The notes under the pieces: model-generated
The model's input: the letters and a program-made list of their open reading frames with translations, nothing else
What the model was told of the DNA's origin: nothing
Databases searched by the model: none
Shown: piece by piece, positions 17,111 to 26,547 of the stretch
Position numbering within the stretch: the stretch's first letter is position 1
Layout of the letters: the number at the start of each line of letters is the position of its first letter
Translations under genes and position numbers: made by a program
Source of the DNA: Fluviicola sp.
GTDB taxonomy: Bacteria > Bacteroidota > Bacteroidia > Flavobacteriales_D > Crocinitomicaceae
Assembly: GCA_002734085.1 (NCBI GenBank)
Contig: NVXV01000001.1
Location: 74,198-138,197, forward strand
Direction of reading: 5' to 3'
Length of the DNA: 64,000 bases

Positions 17111-20100
17111 ATGAACGTTAAATATCTAAAATGTGGAGCTCTTCTACTGATGATGCTTCCCATACTGATGATGCTTCCCACTTTTGCAATTAGTCAAAGT
17201 ACTACTGCTACAAACAATCAAAATAATGCTGGAACTCGCTATCTTGGTTTTCAAAACAACTGGGGTCTTTCAGTAAGAACAGATGGAATCACAAGAATGA
17301 GGATAAACCCAAGTGGAAGTCTTTTTGGTGGTTCAGTTCCTACTGATGGTTATATCGGTATTGGCGATAACCCCGCTGATATACGTAGCCGTTTAACGAT
17401 TACTGGAACCAACAACACCTTCTTTGGAGGAGCTGGTTATCGTTCCTGGATGAAAACAGGAGTTTTTAATCTTGAAAATTCTGACAATTTATACGTAGGT
17501 TTAAAAGATGAAGGGTTTAACCGAAGTGATGCCATTTTTGCATGGGGTGATGATGGAGGTGGAAATGCTTTGAATAACGCTCGATTTATCTTTGCAGGTA
17601 CTGCTCCAGTTAATGGTTCATGTACAAACTGCCCTACAAATTCATCAGGGCTTAATGGTCGTGAAGTTTTAAGGATGAATCCTAATGGAAACATTGGTAT
17701 TGGCCCACTGTTTGTGCAAAACAATCAACCGAAAAGTACAATGCATTTGCACATCGAAAATAACCTGTCGAATTGGTTACAAATCTCTAACCAAAATTTG
17801 GGATTAACACCAAATCTGATATCACAAAGTGACGGATTAAGAATCGGTATCTTTGGTAGTGCAAACAATCTTGTAAATGGAAATGCAATGATTTACAATC
17901 AAGAAAATCGTCATTTATTATTTTCAACAGGTAGTGGAACAGGAATCACAACTCCAACCAACACACGAGAAAGAATGCGAATTACTGCAGTTGCCAATCC
18001 AACAGAATTGCCAAATGGAAACATAGGTAATTACAATCCGGGAAATATAAACGGAAACAGAACTAGGGTGGCGATTAGTCATGATCCTGCAAATCCAGTT
18101 ACACGACCCCTTAGTTTGTTACATCTTGGGTATAATACCGGGAGTTTTCTTTTCCCTGGAACAACCGATGGTTGGCGTTCTTGGATGGACGTAGGGATGT
18201 TTGTGGCACAAGGAACAGACAACATGTATTTTGGTTTAAAACCTGAAGGAAATGATCGATTTGATGCGGTAATTAATTGGGGGGATAATCAAAATCCGGC
18301 TGGTCCTTTTCAGGTTGGACCTGATAATCTAAGATTTGTATTTACTTCAACGATTGCAGTGGGGTCTGGTGATCCTATTTCTACATCTAATGATGGTTTA
18401 GAGGTTATGCGTATGGAGCCTCAAGATGGGCAAACTTTTCAATACAACAATTTTGGTATGGTAGGGATCGGTAATTTCGCAGCTAATGGACCCAATACGG
18501 CACCTGCCGATGTGGTTGATGCTAAATTGGATATTGATGGAGATTTAAGAATTCGTCAAGTGAATCAAGATGATCTTTTAGAAAGAGTTCTTGTAGTTGA
18601 CCCTACAGATCATAATCGAGTATACTGGAGAGATGTTAACAGTATTACGGCAAACGCAAATATTCAAGCCAACAACGGAACCTCTTTAGATCCCAACTCA
18701 ATAGATCCTATCGTTCAGTTAGGACAAGAACTAGTTGGGGGAACACCTGCTTATACAGGAATTGGAGAGTTACTCAATGACCGAGAAATCCCAATGAATG
18801 GACAAGATTTGATCTTTTCTAGTACGAACGCTGGTTTTACAACACCAGGAATCGAACGCATCGCAATTGGTGCAGCCCCACCATCAGCGCCGGGAACTCC
18901 AGTTTTTCCTTCTTTACCAACTTCATTTTTTAATAATGCTTCTTCTAAGCTACAAGTATTTAATGCTACCGAACAAACCGGAGCTCATTTCGTAACACTC
19001 ATGGATCCGTTAGGTATTGGTTTTTCTCCTGATCAGTATTCAGGTGCTAAAGGAACTGTTTTCGCTGATGAAAATGACAAGTCAATTATAGGTCTTTTAG
19101 GTCAAGGAATCTCTTTAACTCAAGGAACAAGGACAGAAGGTGTACGAGGAGAATCATTTGGTTCAGGAAATAATGTGGGTGTAAGTGGTCGCTCTATAGT
19201 GACTCCATTCACTTCCACTGGAGGTGAGTTTACAAGTAGATCTGTTGATGGAATTTGTTTACCAGGAACATCTGTTGGTGTAAGAGGTCGAGCAACAGGA
19301 AGTAACACGAGCAACATCGCAATACTTGGAGAGGTAGATAATGGCAACCCATGTAACGCAGCTGAAAACTATGCTGGGTTCTTTAATGGAGATGTTTTTG
19401 TTAACGGAACATTAACTCAGGCTTCAGACGAAAACTTGAAATCAAACATCCAAAATATTCAGGGAACAGATGCTTTAAATATTATTCGAAATTTAAATCC
19501 AGTTTCTTTTGAATACGATAATAGCATCAATGAACGAATGATGTTGCCAGATGGGATTCAGTATGGATTTGTAGCGCAAGATGTTGAGCAGGTACTGCCA
19601 GCTATTGTGCATACTACAACACTTCCAGCAGAGTTTGATAGTCTTGGGAATGAAATTTCACCAGCATTTGAATTTTTATCGTTGGAGTCTCAGGATTTAA
19701 TTCCGCTTTTACTCGCTGCGGCTCAGGAACAAAGTCAAACAGTTGATAGTTTGTCAAACGAACTCGCTCAAAAAGACTCCCTACTAAACGATGTAAACGA
19801 CCGTTTAACTCAACTTGAAAACTGTTTAAGTAATTTGTTACCACTATTGTGTCAAATTAATAACTCAGCGATCCAACAAAATGATGAAGAAACACAAGAA
19901 GCGTTACTACACCAAATCAATGTAGAGCTGTTCGACGGTGAGAACATCATTCTGGAACAAAACATTCCAAACCCTTTTGCTGAAAGAACAGTGATTAACT
20001 TTAGTATTCCCGCTTCTGTGGGAGAGGCAAAACTGTTATTCTACAACAATCAGGGTAGAATGATTCGTACTGTAAAAATCAACGAAAGAGGTGCTGGACA

Positions 20101-20200
20101 AGTAAATGTGTTCGGTGCGGAACTTAGCAAAGGAACGTACTCTTATACTTTAATTTGTGATGGTGAAGTAATTTCTACCAAAAAAATGGTGAAACAATAA
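17111..20200 (+). CDS. Tail-fiber-like surface protein: S74 chaperone plus type-A T9SS tail
   Basis: 1029 aa. Signal peptide containing a tandem duplication; a long Gly/Asn-rich beta region (about 30-760) with repeated patterns such as NLYVGLKDEGFNRSDAIFAW and NMYFGLKPEGNDRFDAVINW; then a peptidase S74 intramolecular chaperone (about 763-880) whose catalytic-looking motif is Ser772-Asp-Glu-Asn-Leu-Lys777, followed by FVAQDVEQVLP; a coiled coil (about 880-925); and a type-A T9SS domain (about 945-1029, LEQNIPNPFAERTVINF to KKMVKQ). Probably a trimeric surface fibre. If S74 cleaved here, the T9SS tail would be separated from the fibre. Confidence 0.88.
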   Translation: MNVKYLKCGALLLMMLPILMMLPTFAISQSTTATNNQNNAGTRYLGFQNNWGLSVRTDGITRMRINPSGSLFGGSVPTDGYIGIGDNPADIRSRLTITGTNNTFFGGAGYRSWMKTGVFNLENSDNLYVGLKDEGFNRSDAIFAWGDDGGGNALNNARFIFAGTAPVNGSCTNCPTNSSGLNGREVLRMNPNGNIGIGPLFVQNNQPKSTMHLHIENNLSNWLQISNQNLGLTPNLISQSDGLRIGIFGSANNLVNGNAMIYNQENRHLLFSTGSGTGITTPTNTRERMRITAVANPTELPNGNIGNYNPGNINGNRTRVAISHDPANPVTRPLSLLHLGYNTGSFLFPGTTDGWRSWMDVGMFVAQGTDNMYFGLKPEGNDRFDAVINWGDNQNPAGPFQVGPDNLRFVFTSTIAVGSGDPISTSNDGLEVMRMEPQDGQTFQYNNFGMVGIGNFAANGPNTAPADVVDAKLDIDGDLRIRQVNQDDLLERVLVVDPTDHNRVYWRDVNSITANANIQANNGTSLDPNSIDPIVQLGQELVGGTPAYTGIGELLNDREIPMNGQDLIFSSTNAGFTTPGIERIAIGAAPPSAPGTPVFPSLPTSFFNNASSKLQVFNATEQTGAHFVTLMDPLGIGFSPDQYSGAKGTVFADENDKSIIGLLGQGISLTQGTRTEGVRGESFGSGNNVGVSGRSIVTPFTSTGGEFTSRSVDGICLPGTSVGVRGRATGSNTSNIAILGEVDNGNPCNAAENYAGFFNGDVFVNGTLTQASDENLKSNIQNIQGTDALNIIRNLNPVSFEYDNSINERMMLPDGIQYGFVAQDVEQVLPAIVHTTTLPAEFDSLGNEISPAFEFLSLESQDLIPLLLAAAQEQSQTVDSLSNELAQKDSLLNDVNDRLTQLENCLSNLLPLLCQINNSAIQQNDEETQEALLHQINVELFDGENIILEQNIPNPFAERTVINFSIPASVGEAKLLFYNNQGRMIRTVKINERGAGQVNVFGAELSKGTYSYTLICDGEVISTKKMVKQ
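17146..17181 (+). repeat. 18-bp tandem duplication inside the signal peptide
   Basis: ACTGATGATGCTTCCCAT and ACTGATGATGCTTCCCAC follow each other directly, differing only in the last base. In protein terms the six-residue hydrophobic unit LMMLPI/LMMLPT is doubled, lengthening the signal-peptide core. It looks like a recent replication-slippage event and may vary between strains. Confidence 0.85.
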
Positions 20201-20224
20201 CTGATATTTACAAATCAATTTTTT

Positions 20225-20262
20225 GTAAAGCCACGACTTTGGAAGTTGTGGCTTTACTTTTT
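20225..20262 (+). terminator. Rho-independent terminator after the S74/T9SS gene
   Basis: A 15-bp stem (20225-20239 with 20243-20257, one G-T pair, loop TGG) is followed by five T. It lies 24 bases after the stop codon and 14 bases before the end of the convergent BamA-like gene; on the opposite strand the stem is followed by A residues, so it terminates the plus-strand transcript. Confidence 0.85.
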
Positions 20263-20275
20263 CTGCTTAATACAT

Positions 20276-21967
20276 TTAGAAATACGCCACATACCCAAAA
20301 TGTACTTTACCATTTCTCAACTCAATAGGATTGTCAAATTGTTTTCCTAGCGCATAGGATATTGAGAATATGCCAATGTTAGTTCCAAAACTAAAGCCTG
20401 CTCCAAAACCAAAGGGCGTATCAGCGGAATAGCCATTTGAATTGTTTTCATAGATGGATTGATCATAAAAAGCAAATGCATGGGAGTTTTGATCCACTAA
20501 AAATCGATACTCAAGCGTGAAAGTTGTCATGGTTGTTGCCAACAACTGTTCTTCATCAAAACCTCTTTGTGTCAATAATCCTCCAAACCTATAAAGCTCA
20601 TTTGTAAAAATTGTTGGCGCATAGTATGTACTCGTTTGGTTTGCTAAGCGAATAACATTTCTCCGAGTTATAGGTATAAACCACTCTGCAGTTAAATTAA
20701 TTGAAAAAGTAGTGGATATAGAACTTGTGTCCACCTCTGGTTCACGGCTCGTTCTTCGACCAACGGCCCCTGTTAGATCAAACATAAACCCTTTAGAAGG
20801 ATTAGGCAAATAATCCAATTGTCTTCTAAAGATCCCTAAACCATATCTATTTGTACTAACAGATGAAAAACTCGAATTGGGTAAGGAAGAAGCTCCGCTA
20901 AGTAAATTTGAATTATCCGCTTCATAAAAAGCTTTTATATAATTTCCTCCAAGTAAAAAATATTGCACTCCAATATTAACATTGGTTGTAAGGAAAGTGG
21001 AGTCCTGTTTATACAAATCAAAACTTCCGTCAATTCCAAACGGTGTATTGAAAAGAAAAGGGAAATTCAATTTCATTTTTAAATCTTGTGTTTGAGGCTT
21101 TAAGCTTCTCCAGTTGATATCCAAAAGCTCTCCACGCTTGAGTACGTTTTGTAATTTCAATCGAACATCTCCCGTAATAATATTCTCTTGCGTTACTGGG
21201 TCTGGCTGTATTCCCACCACTCCATTCACTAGACTAACAGGATTACTTTCAAGGTATAAAAACAATTCTGCTCCTTTTTCGGTAAATAAGAGTTCGTACG
21301 GTTTTATTTCATTTAAGAATTGAATTTGTTCTATTCGACTAGGAATTTTTCTTAATCTATTCTCATTGTACAAGTCGCCTTCTTTGATCGAAATATTATT
21401 ACTCAAAAATTTCTTATTAACTTTTGGCTCTCCTTTCAAGTGAATCTCAACAATCTCAACAAGAGGACCTGTATCAATAATCAACTCAGCGATGGTTGTT
21501 CCCGGTTGGATTTCATCCATCTCCAAAAACACTTTTGAAAATGGATAACCATTGTTGACCAGGTAATTAGATACACCGGTAAGTAATATTTCAACTTCTC
21601 CAGGGTTAAAAGGCAATTTGGAGATTGCTCTTTCATTAACTCTTGGTACTTTGCTAATAATGTAATCGTAATCTCTTTTATAGGAGATCGAAATTTTATC
21701 GAATTCATCTCCATAATAGTAATAGACTAATGCTTCATTGTCTCTCCACGATATAGAATCAATTGCGGCCAGGATATGGCCTTTCCGAATATGCTTAGCT
21801 CTCAGTTTTTCGAGTCTATCAATTACGCCTTGTTTTGATTTAAATTCTTTTCCTTCTAATCTTTCAGCTTCCGGAAAATCCTGTTTACTAAAAGACAAAA
21901 AATAAGAATTTTGAGCACTCAAAAAAGTACTGCAGTTCAATGCTATAATCAACACTATTCTTATCAC
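20276..21967 (-). CDS. BamA/TamA-type outer-membrane assembly protein (Omp85 family)
   Basis: 563-aa Omp85-superfamily protein, shorter than BamA. GTG start with signal peptide IVLIIALNCSTFLSAQN; a periplasmic part (about 20-250) with POTRA-like repeats, for example FNPGEVEILLTGVSNYLVNN followed by GYPFSKVFLEMDEI and VEIVEIHLKGEPKVNKKFL; and a C-terminal barrel (about 260-563) with the Omp85 lid-lock motif as QRGFDEEQL and a final aromatic residue (VHFGYVAYF). It probably inserts or exports specific outer-membrane proteins, as TamA does. No tamB-type gene adjoins it, but a large AsmA-family gene lies at 50.2 kb. Confidence 0.85.
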   Translation of the reverse strand: MIRIVLIIALNCSTFLSAQNSYFLSFSKQDFPEAERLEGKEFKSKQGVIDRLEKLRAKHIRKGHILAAIDSISWRDNEALVYYYYGDEFDKISISYKRDYDYIISKVPRVNERAISKLPFNPGEVEILLTGVSNYLVNNGYPFSKVFLEMDEIQPGTTIAELIIDTGPLVEIVEIHLKGEPKVNKKFLSNNISIKEGDLYNENRLRKIPSRIEQIQFLNEIKPYELLFTEKGAELFLYLESNPVSLVNGVVGIQPDPVTQENIITGDVRLKLQNVLKRGELLDINWRSLKPQTQDLKMKLNFPFLFNTPFGIDGSFDLYKQDSTFLTTNVNIGVQYFLLGGNYIKAFYEADNSNLLSGASSLPNSSFSSVSTNRYGLGIFRRQLDYLPNPSKGFMFDLTGAVGRRTSREPEVDTSSISTTFSINLTAEWFIPITRRNVIRLANQTSTYYAPTIFTNELYRFGGLLTQRGFDEEQLLATTMTTFTLEYRFLVDQNSHAFAFYDQSIYENNSNGYSADTPFGFGAGFSFGTNIGIFSISYALGKQFDNPIELRNGKVHFGYVAYF

Positions 21968-22106
21968 TTCATCAAATTAAACGAATACTTGGCATCTTTA
22001 TTGAGACAAACTAAAACGATAATCTGTTCATATATTATTCTTTAAGTTAAAAGTAATTCCATATATTTACAGCATCAAACAAAACAAATTAAAATTTTAT
22101 AAAGCT

Positions 22107-22244
22107 ATGAAAAGATTTTTGCCTTGGGCTTTCGTTGGTATATTTTTTGTTTCACTCGCATCATGCGGATCATCTAAAGCACACTGTGATGCTTATGGTG
22201 ATAACTCAATTGAGTTAGAGCAAGACGATTTAGCGCAGCGTTAA
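22107..22244 (+). CDS. 45-aa lipoprotein
   Basis: Small gene in the gap between the Omp85 gene and SCO1. ATG at 22107 and stop TAA at 22242-22244 give a protein starting MKRFLPWAFVGIFFVSLASC, a clear lipoprotein signal with lipobox SLASC, followed by GSSKAHCDAYGDNSIELEQ and a short acidic end. A near-consensus -7 box TATATTTA lies about 40 bases upstream. The size and sequence are typical of the very short 'SCGSSK-HCDAYG' lipoproteins seen in this phylum, function unknown. Confidence 0.7.
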   Translation: MKRFLPWAFVGIFFVSLASCGSSKAHCDAYGDNSIELEQDDLAQR

Positions 22245-22347
22245 TTTTTCGCATAGCTAATCTACTACTCATTTCTCGATTCTACAAAGCTTTTAATTTT
22301 GAATTGAAATTTTTTGGTGGTACACGCTTAATCCAAATCAGTTGAAA

Positions 22348-23013
22348 TTATTCATTCTTATTCAATAGAATTTGAATGTCTTCCATTAACTCATTTACTT
22401 CTGTAATACTTGTACCATCATAATATCCTCGTATTCTTAATTGTTGATCAACAAGAACGAAGTTATTTGTATGTATAAAGTCTGAACCAGCATCTCCAAG
22501 TTTTAGAGTTTCAGCAGGCTTTAACACAAAAAATGAATTTCTGGCGAGATGGTACAATTCTTTTTTAGAACCCGTTAAAAAATGCCACTGCCCTTCAATT
22601 GCATTGTGTTTCTCGGCATAAACCTTCATTACCTCAACCGTATCATGTTTAGGATCAACTGTAAAGCTTAGTATTTTAAAATCATCGTTTCCCTTAAATT
22701 CTTTTTGAACACGAGTCATTTGCGCAGTCATTTTTGGACAAATGGATTGGCACGTAGTAAAAAAATACTCTACGACGAAGACTTTACCTTTTACATCGTC
22801 CAGAGTTATCGTTTCACCTACTTGATTTTGAAGAGAAAACTCGCCAATTCTATGACCTATTCCTACTTCTAGCAATTCGGGATTAACCATTTCTGATTTC
22901 AAGTCTCTAGGCTGAATTACTGGCAGCTTTTTTTGATTTACACTCGAGTAAGTAAAGTAGTATGCAATGGCAATCCCCATAACTACAATACCTAGAATGG
23001 CAATGATTCGCAT
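22348..23013 (-). CDS. SCO1/SenC/PrrC family copper chaperone
   Basis: 221-aa membrane-anchored thioredoxin-fold protein that delivers copper to cytochrome c oxidase (CuA site) or acts in thiol redox. One N-terminal membrane helix (about 3-22), then a periplasmic domain with the copper-binding C-x3-C motif at Cys88 and Cys92 (TTCQSICPKM) and the third ligand His181 (SDFIHTNNF). FKILSFTVDPKHDTVEVM is also family-typical. No cytochrome oxidase gene is next to it; a small GldL-motif membrane protein is 70 bases upstream on the same strand. Confidence 0.93.
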   Translation of the reverse strand: MRIIAILGIVVMGIAIAYYFTYSSVNQKKLPVIQPRDLKSEMVNPELLEVGIGHRIGEFSLQNQVGETITLDDVKGKVFVVEYFFTTCQSICPKMTAQMTRVQKEFKGNDDFKILSFTVDPKHDTVEVMKVYAEKHNAIEGQWHFLTGSKKELYHLARNSFFVLKPAETLKLGDAGSDFIHTNNFVLVDQQLRIRGYYDGTSITEVNELMEDIQILLNKNE

Positions 23014-23083
23014 TTCTATTGTTTTTTTACAAATTTAATCCTTTAAAGAAAGACTTTTGTAAATAGAGTTTAAAAATTTCTAT

Positions 23084-23455
23084 TTATCCATCTAACAAGT
23101 CCTCGTTTTCGCTTTTTGGTTTGACTTTAATAAAAATCGAAACAAGTGAAATTAATATACCAATTGCAAATAAGTGTATGACATATGGATAATGCATGAA
23201 TTTAAATGCTATTCCAGCAAAAATAAACATCATCCCTAGGTAAAATATAAAAGTCTGGATTCTGTTTACGCGTTTCTTTGGGGTGTCGAAAAAATTAGAT
23301 AGTAAAGAAAAAACAAAACCTAAAACACCGAGGATTATCACTCCAAAATAAAAGAGAAACTCATAGCTAAATCCAAATGGGTTGAACCCAGTAGACAATA
23401 TTACCAGAGCTAACATTGATAATATAAAGGCTCCAAAACTTAGTCTACTAAACAT
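23084..23455 (-). CDS. Small four-helix membrane protein with GldL-like motif
   Basis: 123-aa inner-membrane protein with four predicted helices (about 7-26, 33-52, 66-84, 89-108) and a polar acidic C-terminus. The third segment reads FIFAGIAFKFMHYPY, similar to the FKxMHWPG motif of the gliding motor protein GldL and of other small Bacteroidota membrane proteins, so a distant relation is possible. It is much shorter than GldL and lacks its cytosolic domain. It is 13 bases from the coiled-coil gene upstream, so they are probably co-transcribed. Confidence 0.7.
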   Translation of the reverse strand: MFSRLSFGAFILSMLALVILSTGFNPFGFSYEFLFYFGVIILGVLGFVFSLLSNFFDTPKKRVNRIQTFIFYLGMMFIFAGIAFKFMHYPYVIHLFAIGILISLVSIFIKVKPKSENEDLLDG

Positions 23456-23468
23456 AAAATATGTTTTT

Positions 23469-24443
23469 TTATTTCAATGTAAAGCTATCTTTACCAATCA
23501 AGGCGCCGTCAGCAAATATTTTCACAGCATAATTACCACTTGGGATTTCATCTCCTTGCAAATTATGCACTATCGTCATATCTATTTGTTGACCTTGATA
23601 ATTAATCTCTCTCTTATCCGTGTAAATTATTTCACTACCAGAAACATTAACAATATTATTCGGTCGTGAAAATATAACTTGTCCTTTCGGGTCGGTAACT
23701 TGCATATAGATTGTTTTGTCTCCCGTTTCAGCGATGGTGTTTTCACCAATTGTAAAGGTAGAAGAGATCACATCCGTTCTTCCAGCTCTATTCACTTCGT
23801 GTGTGTTTCCATTAATTCTGTAACGCAAAGCAGTTGTATTGAAGTTAAAAGCATTCAATTTTGCCCCTTTCGCTAGGAGTTTCGAGCTTTCCGCAGCCTG
23901 TTTTTCTAGCTTGTCACGCTCCTCTTCTGTTTGAGATAATCTATTACTCTTTTCATCCAACTCAGACGTCAAGTTCACATTAAGCGTGTTTAATGAATCT
24001 ATTGTATATAGGTAATTCTTCATGATTCCTCGTAACTGCTCATTCTCTTTCTTTAATCGGTTGATTTGACTATAGCTTCTATTACGTGTGTCTTTCAATT
24101 CTGCCATCAACTCATTGATTCGATCCTTTTGAGCATTAAGACTATCCGCTTTGGAAGCATCTTTTTCAATGAGCTTATCATAGGTATCCAACATGTTTTG
24201 GAAATCAGTCTTTAAGTCTTCGGTTGTAACATCAATATAGCCAGAAAGAGCTTCATTCATCTCTTCCTTCTCCTTTTCAAGCTGTCTATTTTCTGCTTGA
24301 CAATCCTCGTACGCTGAAGACTCGTTAGCATACATCCACCCCAACGCAGCCGCTCCAAGAAGAGCGATTATCGTTATTAAAATCCATGCACCTGCTCTTG
24401 ATTTGTTTGAATCCGTTGTTGTTTTTTTTTCTTCGTCTGACAT
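23469..24443 (-). CDS. Membrane-anchored periplasmic coiled-coil protein
   Basis: 324 aa: a short charged cytosolic N-terminus (MSDEEKKTTTDSNKSRAG), one membrane helix (about 19-38, AWILITIIALLGAAALGWMY), a long coiled coil (about 45-200, rich in Glu/Lys/Leu heptads) and a C-terminal beta domain (about 205-324) with FNTTALRYRINGNTHEVN and PSGNYAVKIFADGALIGK. The type is widespread in Bacteroidota and often mis-annotated as an SMC-like protein; I see no ATPase motifs. The role may be to span the periplasm. It lies between prfB and the GldL-motif gene. Confidence 0.75.
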   Translation of the reverse strand: MSDEEKKTTTDSNKSRAGAWILITIIALLGAAALGWMYANESSAYEDCQAENRQLEKEKEEMNEALSGYIDVTTEDLKTDFQNMLDTYDKLIEKDASKADSLNAQKDRINELMAELKDTRNRSYSQINRLKKENEQLRGIMKNYLYTIDSLNTLNVNLTSELDEKSNRLSQTEEERDKLEKQAAESSKLLAKGAKLNAFNFNTTALRYRINGNTHEVNRAGRTDVISSTFTIGENTIAETGDKTIYMQVTDPKGQVIFSRPNNIVNVSGSEIIYTDKREINYQGQQIDMTIVHNLQGDEIPSGNYAVKIFADGALIGKDSFTLK

Positions 24444-24512
24444 TTTTCTACTGTTTTATATAAAAATACGTAAAATAATAGGTTATGTTACCTCAATATA
24501 TTACAAATTATG

Positions 24513-25598
24513 TTAAGCGCCATATTCCATCAAATAGGCTTTTAAAAAAGCATTCAAATCGCCATCCATAACAGCATCGACATTGCCCGTTTCATATCCT
24601 GTTCGGACATCTTTAACAAGCTTATATGGGTGCATAACATAGTTCCTTATTTGAGACCCCCACTCTATTTTCTTTTTTTCTGACTCAATCTCATTCCGTT
24701 TTTCTAAACGTTTTCTAAGCTCCAATTCATACAGTTGAGATTTCAATAATTGCATTGCTTTCTCTTTATTTCCCAATTGAGATCTAGACTCAGAATTTTC
24801 AATAACAATTCCAGAAGGCTCATGACGCAAACGAACAGCCGTTTCAACTTTATTTACGTTTTGACCACCTTTTCCTCCAGAACGAAACGTCTCAAAAGAA
24901 ATGTCAGCAGGGTTTATATCAATTGTAATTGTATCATCCACCAATGGGTAAACATATACAGAAGCGAAGGAGGTGTGTCGTTTTGCATTAGAATCAAAGG
25001 GAGAGATTCTTACCAGTCGATGAACTCCATTTTCTCCTTTTAGATAACCAAATGCAAAGTCACCATCGAATTCAATTGTAACCGTTTTTACTCCGGCAAC
25101 TTCTCCTTCTTGATAATTCAGTTCTTTAATTTTATAGTTGTTTTTTTCGCCCCACATTATATACATGCGTAACAACATGTTTGCCCAATCACAACTTTCC
25201 GTTCCTCCAGCACCAGCAGTTATCTGTAAGACAGCATTCAATCCATCTTCTTCACCCGACAACATATTCTTTAATTCGAGCTCTTCGATATCTTCTACCA
25301 AACCAGCATAAAGATTTTCTATTTCTTCCTCGGATCCTGAACCATCGTTATAAAACTCTATGAGTACTTCTAAGTCGTCAAATTTGGTTTGAGCGCGTTC
25401 ACAACTCTCAACCCAGAATTTTAATTGTCTTGTTTTTTTAAGTAGTACCTCAGCTGATTTCGGGTCGTCCCAAAAAGTAGGATCTTGAGATTTTAACTCT
25501 TTCTCCTGAATTTCCGCTTTTTTCTCATCAATTTTTAGATAATCTAATAGCTTAGAAATTCGTTCTTTTAACTCCTTTATTTGGTCACTGTTTACCAT
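24513..25598 (-). CDS. prfB: Peptide chain release factor 2, without programmed frameshift
   Basis: 361-aa RF2 that recognises UGA/UAA and triggers peptide release in the ribosome. Shows the RF2 tripeptide SPF ([16 protein letters not shown]) and the catalytic GGQ at residues 244-246 ([11 protein letters not shown]). Unlike the E. coli gene, the reading frame is continuous: at the position where the in-frame TGA frameshift site normally lies, the protein reads [11 protein letters not shown] with an ordinary CTA AAA, so no autoregulatory frameshift exists. An exact TAATTTTG box lies four bases upstream of the ATG. Confidence 0.96.
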   Translation of the reverse strand: MVNSDQIKELKERISKLLDYLKIDEKKAEIQEKELKSQDPTFWDDPKSAEVLLKKTRQLKFWVESCERAQTKFDDLEVLIEFYNDGSGSEEEIENLYAGLVEDIEELELKNMLSGEEDGLNAVLQITAGAGGTESCDWANMLLRMYIMWGEKNNYKIKELNYQEGEVAGVKTVTIEFDGDFAFGYLKGENGVHRLVRISPFDSNAKRHTSFASVYVYPLVDDTITIDINPADISFETFRSGGKGGQNVNKVETAVRLRHEPSGIVIENSESRSQLGNKEKAMQLLKSQLYELELRKRLEKRNEIESEKKKIEWGSQIRNYVMHPYKLVKDVRTGYETGNVDAVMDGDLNAFLKAYLMEYGA

Positions 25599-25602
25599 GA
25601 TA

Positions 25603-25610
25603 CAAAATTA
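25603..25610 (-). promoter_or_regulatory. Putative -7 element (TAATTTTG) of prfB
   Basis: Exact TAnnTTTG match on the minus strand with only four bases (TATC) between it and the prfB ATG. The predicted transcription start would coincide with the start codon, implying a leaderless or nearly leaderless mRNA. Confidence 0.5.
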
Positions 25611-25742
25611 AAAAATTGAAGTTATAATTCTCATTTTTTCTAAAGTTTGCTTTTGACTTGTTTCATTATAAGAATATTTTACCAAAATCTGAACGGGTTC
25701 TCTCTAAAATATTTTACATTTGAAACCAAAATAAATATAAGC

Positions 25743-26120
25743 ATGAATATTCCTGCAAATTTAAAATACACAAAAGATCACGAATGGTGTAAGGTCGACG
25801 GTGATGTCGTTACCATTGGAGTTACTGATTTTGCGCAAAGTGAATTGGGTGATATCGTTTTTGTTGAAGTAGAAACAGAAGGTGAAACTTTAGATAAAGA
25901 AGAAGTTTTTGGAACTATTGAAGCAGTGAAAACAGTTTCCGATTTATTCATGCCAATTGCTGGAGAAGTAATTGAGTTCAATGAAGAAATCGAAGCGAGC
26001 CCTGAACTTGTTAATGATGATCCTTATGGAAATGGTTGGATGATCAAAGTGAAAGTTTCTAACCCTAGTGATTTAGATGAATTGCTAGATGCTGATGCTT
26101 ACAAAGAAATCGTAGGTTAA
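25743..26120 (+). CDS. gcvH: Glycine cleavage system H protein
   Basis: 126-aa lipoyl carrier of the glycine cleavage complex, shuttling the methylamine group between the P and T proteins in the cytosol. Lipoyl-attachment Lys63 lies in [13 protein letters not shown]; other family sequence is YTKDHEW near the N-terminus and [14 protein letters not shown] use the ATG at 25743 ([15 protein letters not shown]), the standard start; the 32-residue upstream extension is atypical. A TACATTTG box lies at 25715-25722. The next gene starts six bases after the stop. Confidence 0.97.
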   Translation: MNIPANLKYTKDHEWCKVDGDVVTIGVTDFAQSELGDIVFVEVETEGETLDKEEVFGTIEAVKTVSDLFMPIAGEVIEFNEEIEASPELVNDDPYGNGWMIKVKVSNPSDLDELLDADAYKEIVG

Positions 26121-26126
26121 TTTATT

Positions 26127-26504
26127 TTGTTACGGTTTGTTCTTCCAAGTGTTTTATGGACGATTTTAGTCATTGTTTTAAGCGTTTCGTCTTCACAGAA
26201 ATTGATAGGAGACGGTTTCGTTTTTGAAGGAGCAGATAAAATTGCACATTTCATAATGTACACTTTTTTAACACTCTTTTGGACTACAGCATTAAAGCGC
26301 CAGAATAAATCGGTGAAAATGAGAGCAAAAGCGTTCTTAATTGCACTAATTGGAGGGTTTTTACTAAGCTTGATTCTAGAAATTATTCAAGAATATTTTA
26401 TAATTTCTAGATTTTTTGAGTCACTAGACTTGATTGCTAATGCTTTTGGTTGTATTTTTGGAGTACTGTTGTTTAAATTAATATATAGAAATACTTATAG
26501 ATAA
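26127..26504 (+). CDS. VanZ-like membrane protein
   Basis: 125 aa with a TTG start and four predicted membrane helices. VanZ-family features are the early LPSVLWTILVIVLS, the DKIAHFIMYTFL segment with a conserved polar His, and EIIQEYFIISRFFESLDLIANAFG, where Glu and the S/R/D cluster form the family core. VanZ gives low-level teicoplanin resistance in enterococci; relatives in Bacteroidota have unknown roles, perhaps in envelope lipid or glycan chemistry. It sits between gcvH and tonB, probably in one transcript ending at the terminator near 27.25 kb. Confidence 0.85.
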   Translation: MLRFVLPSVLWTILVIVLSVSSSQKLIGDGFVFEGADKIAHFIMYTFLTLFWTTALKRQNKSVKMRAKAFLIALIGGFLLSLILEIIQEYFIISRFFESLDLIANAFGCIFGVLLFKLIYRNTYR

Positions 26505-26547
26505 TTAGGAACAGTTTTTGTGGTGTTAGATAATAAATACTAAGAAT

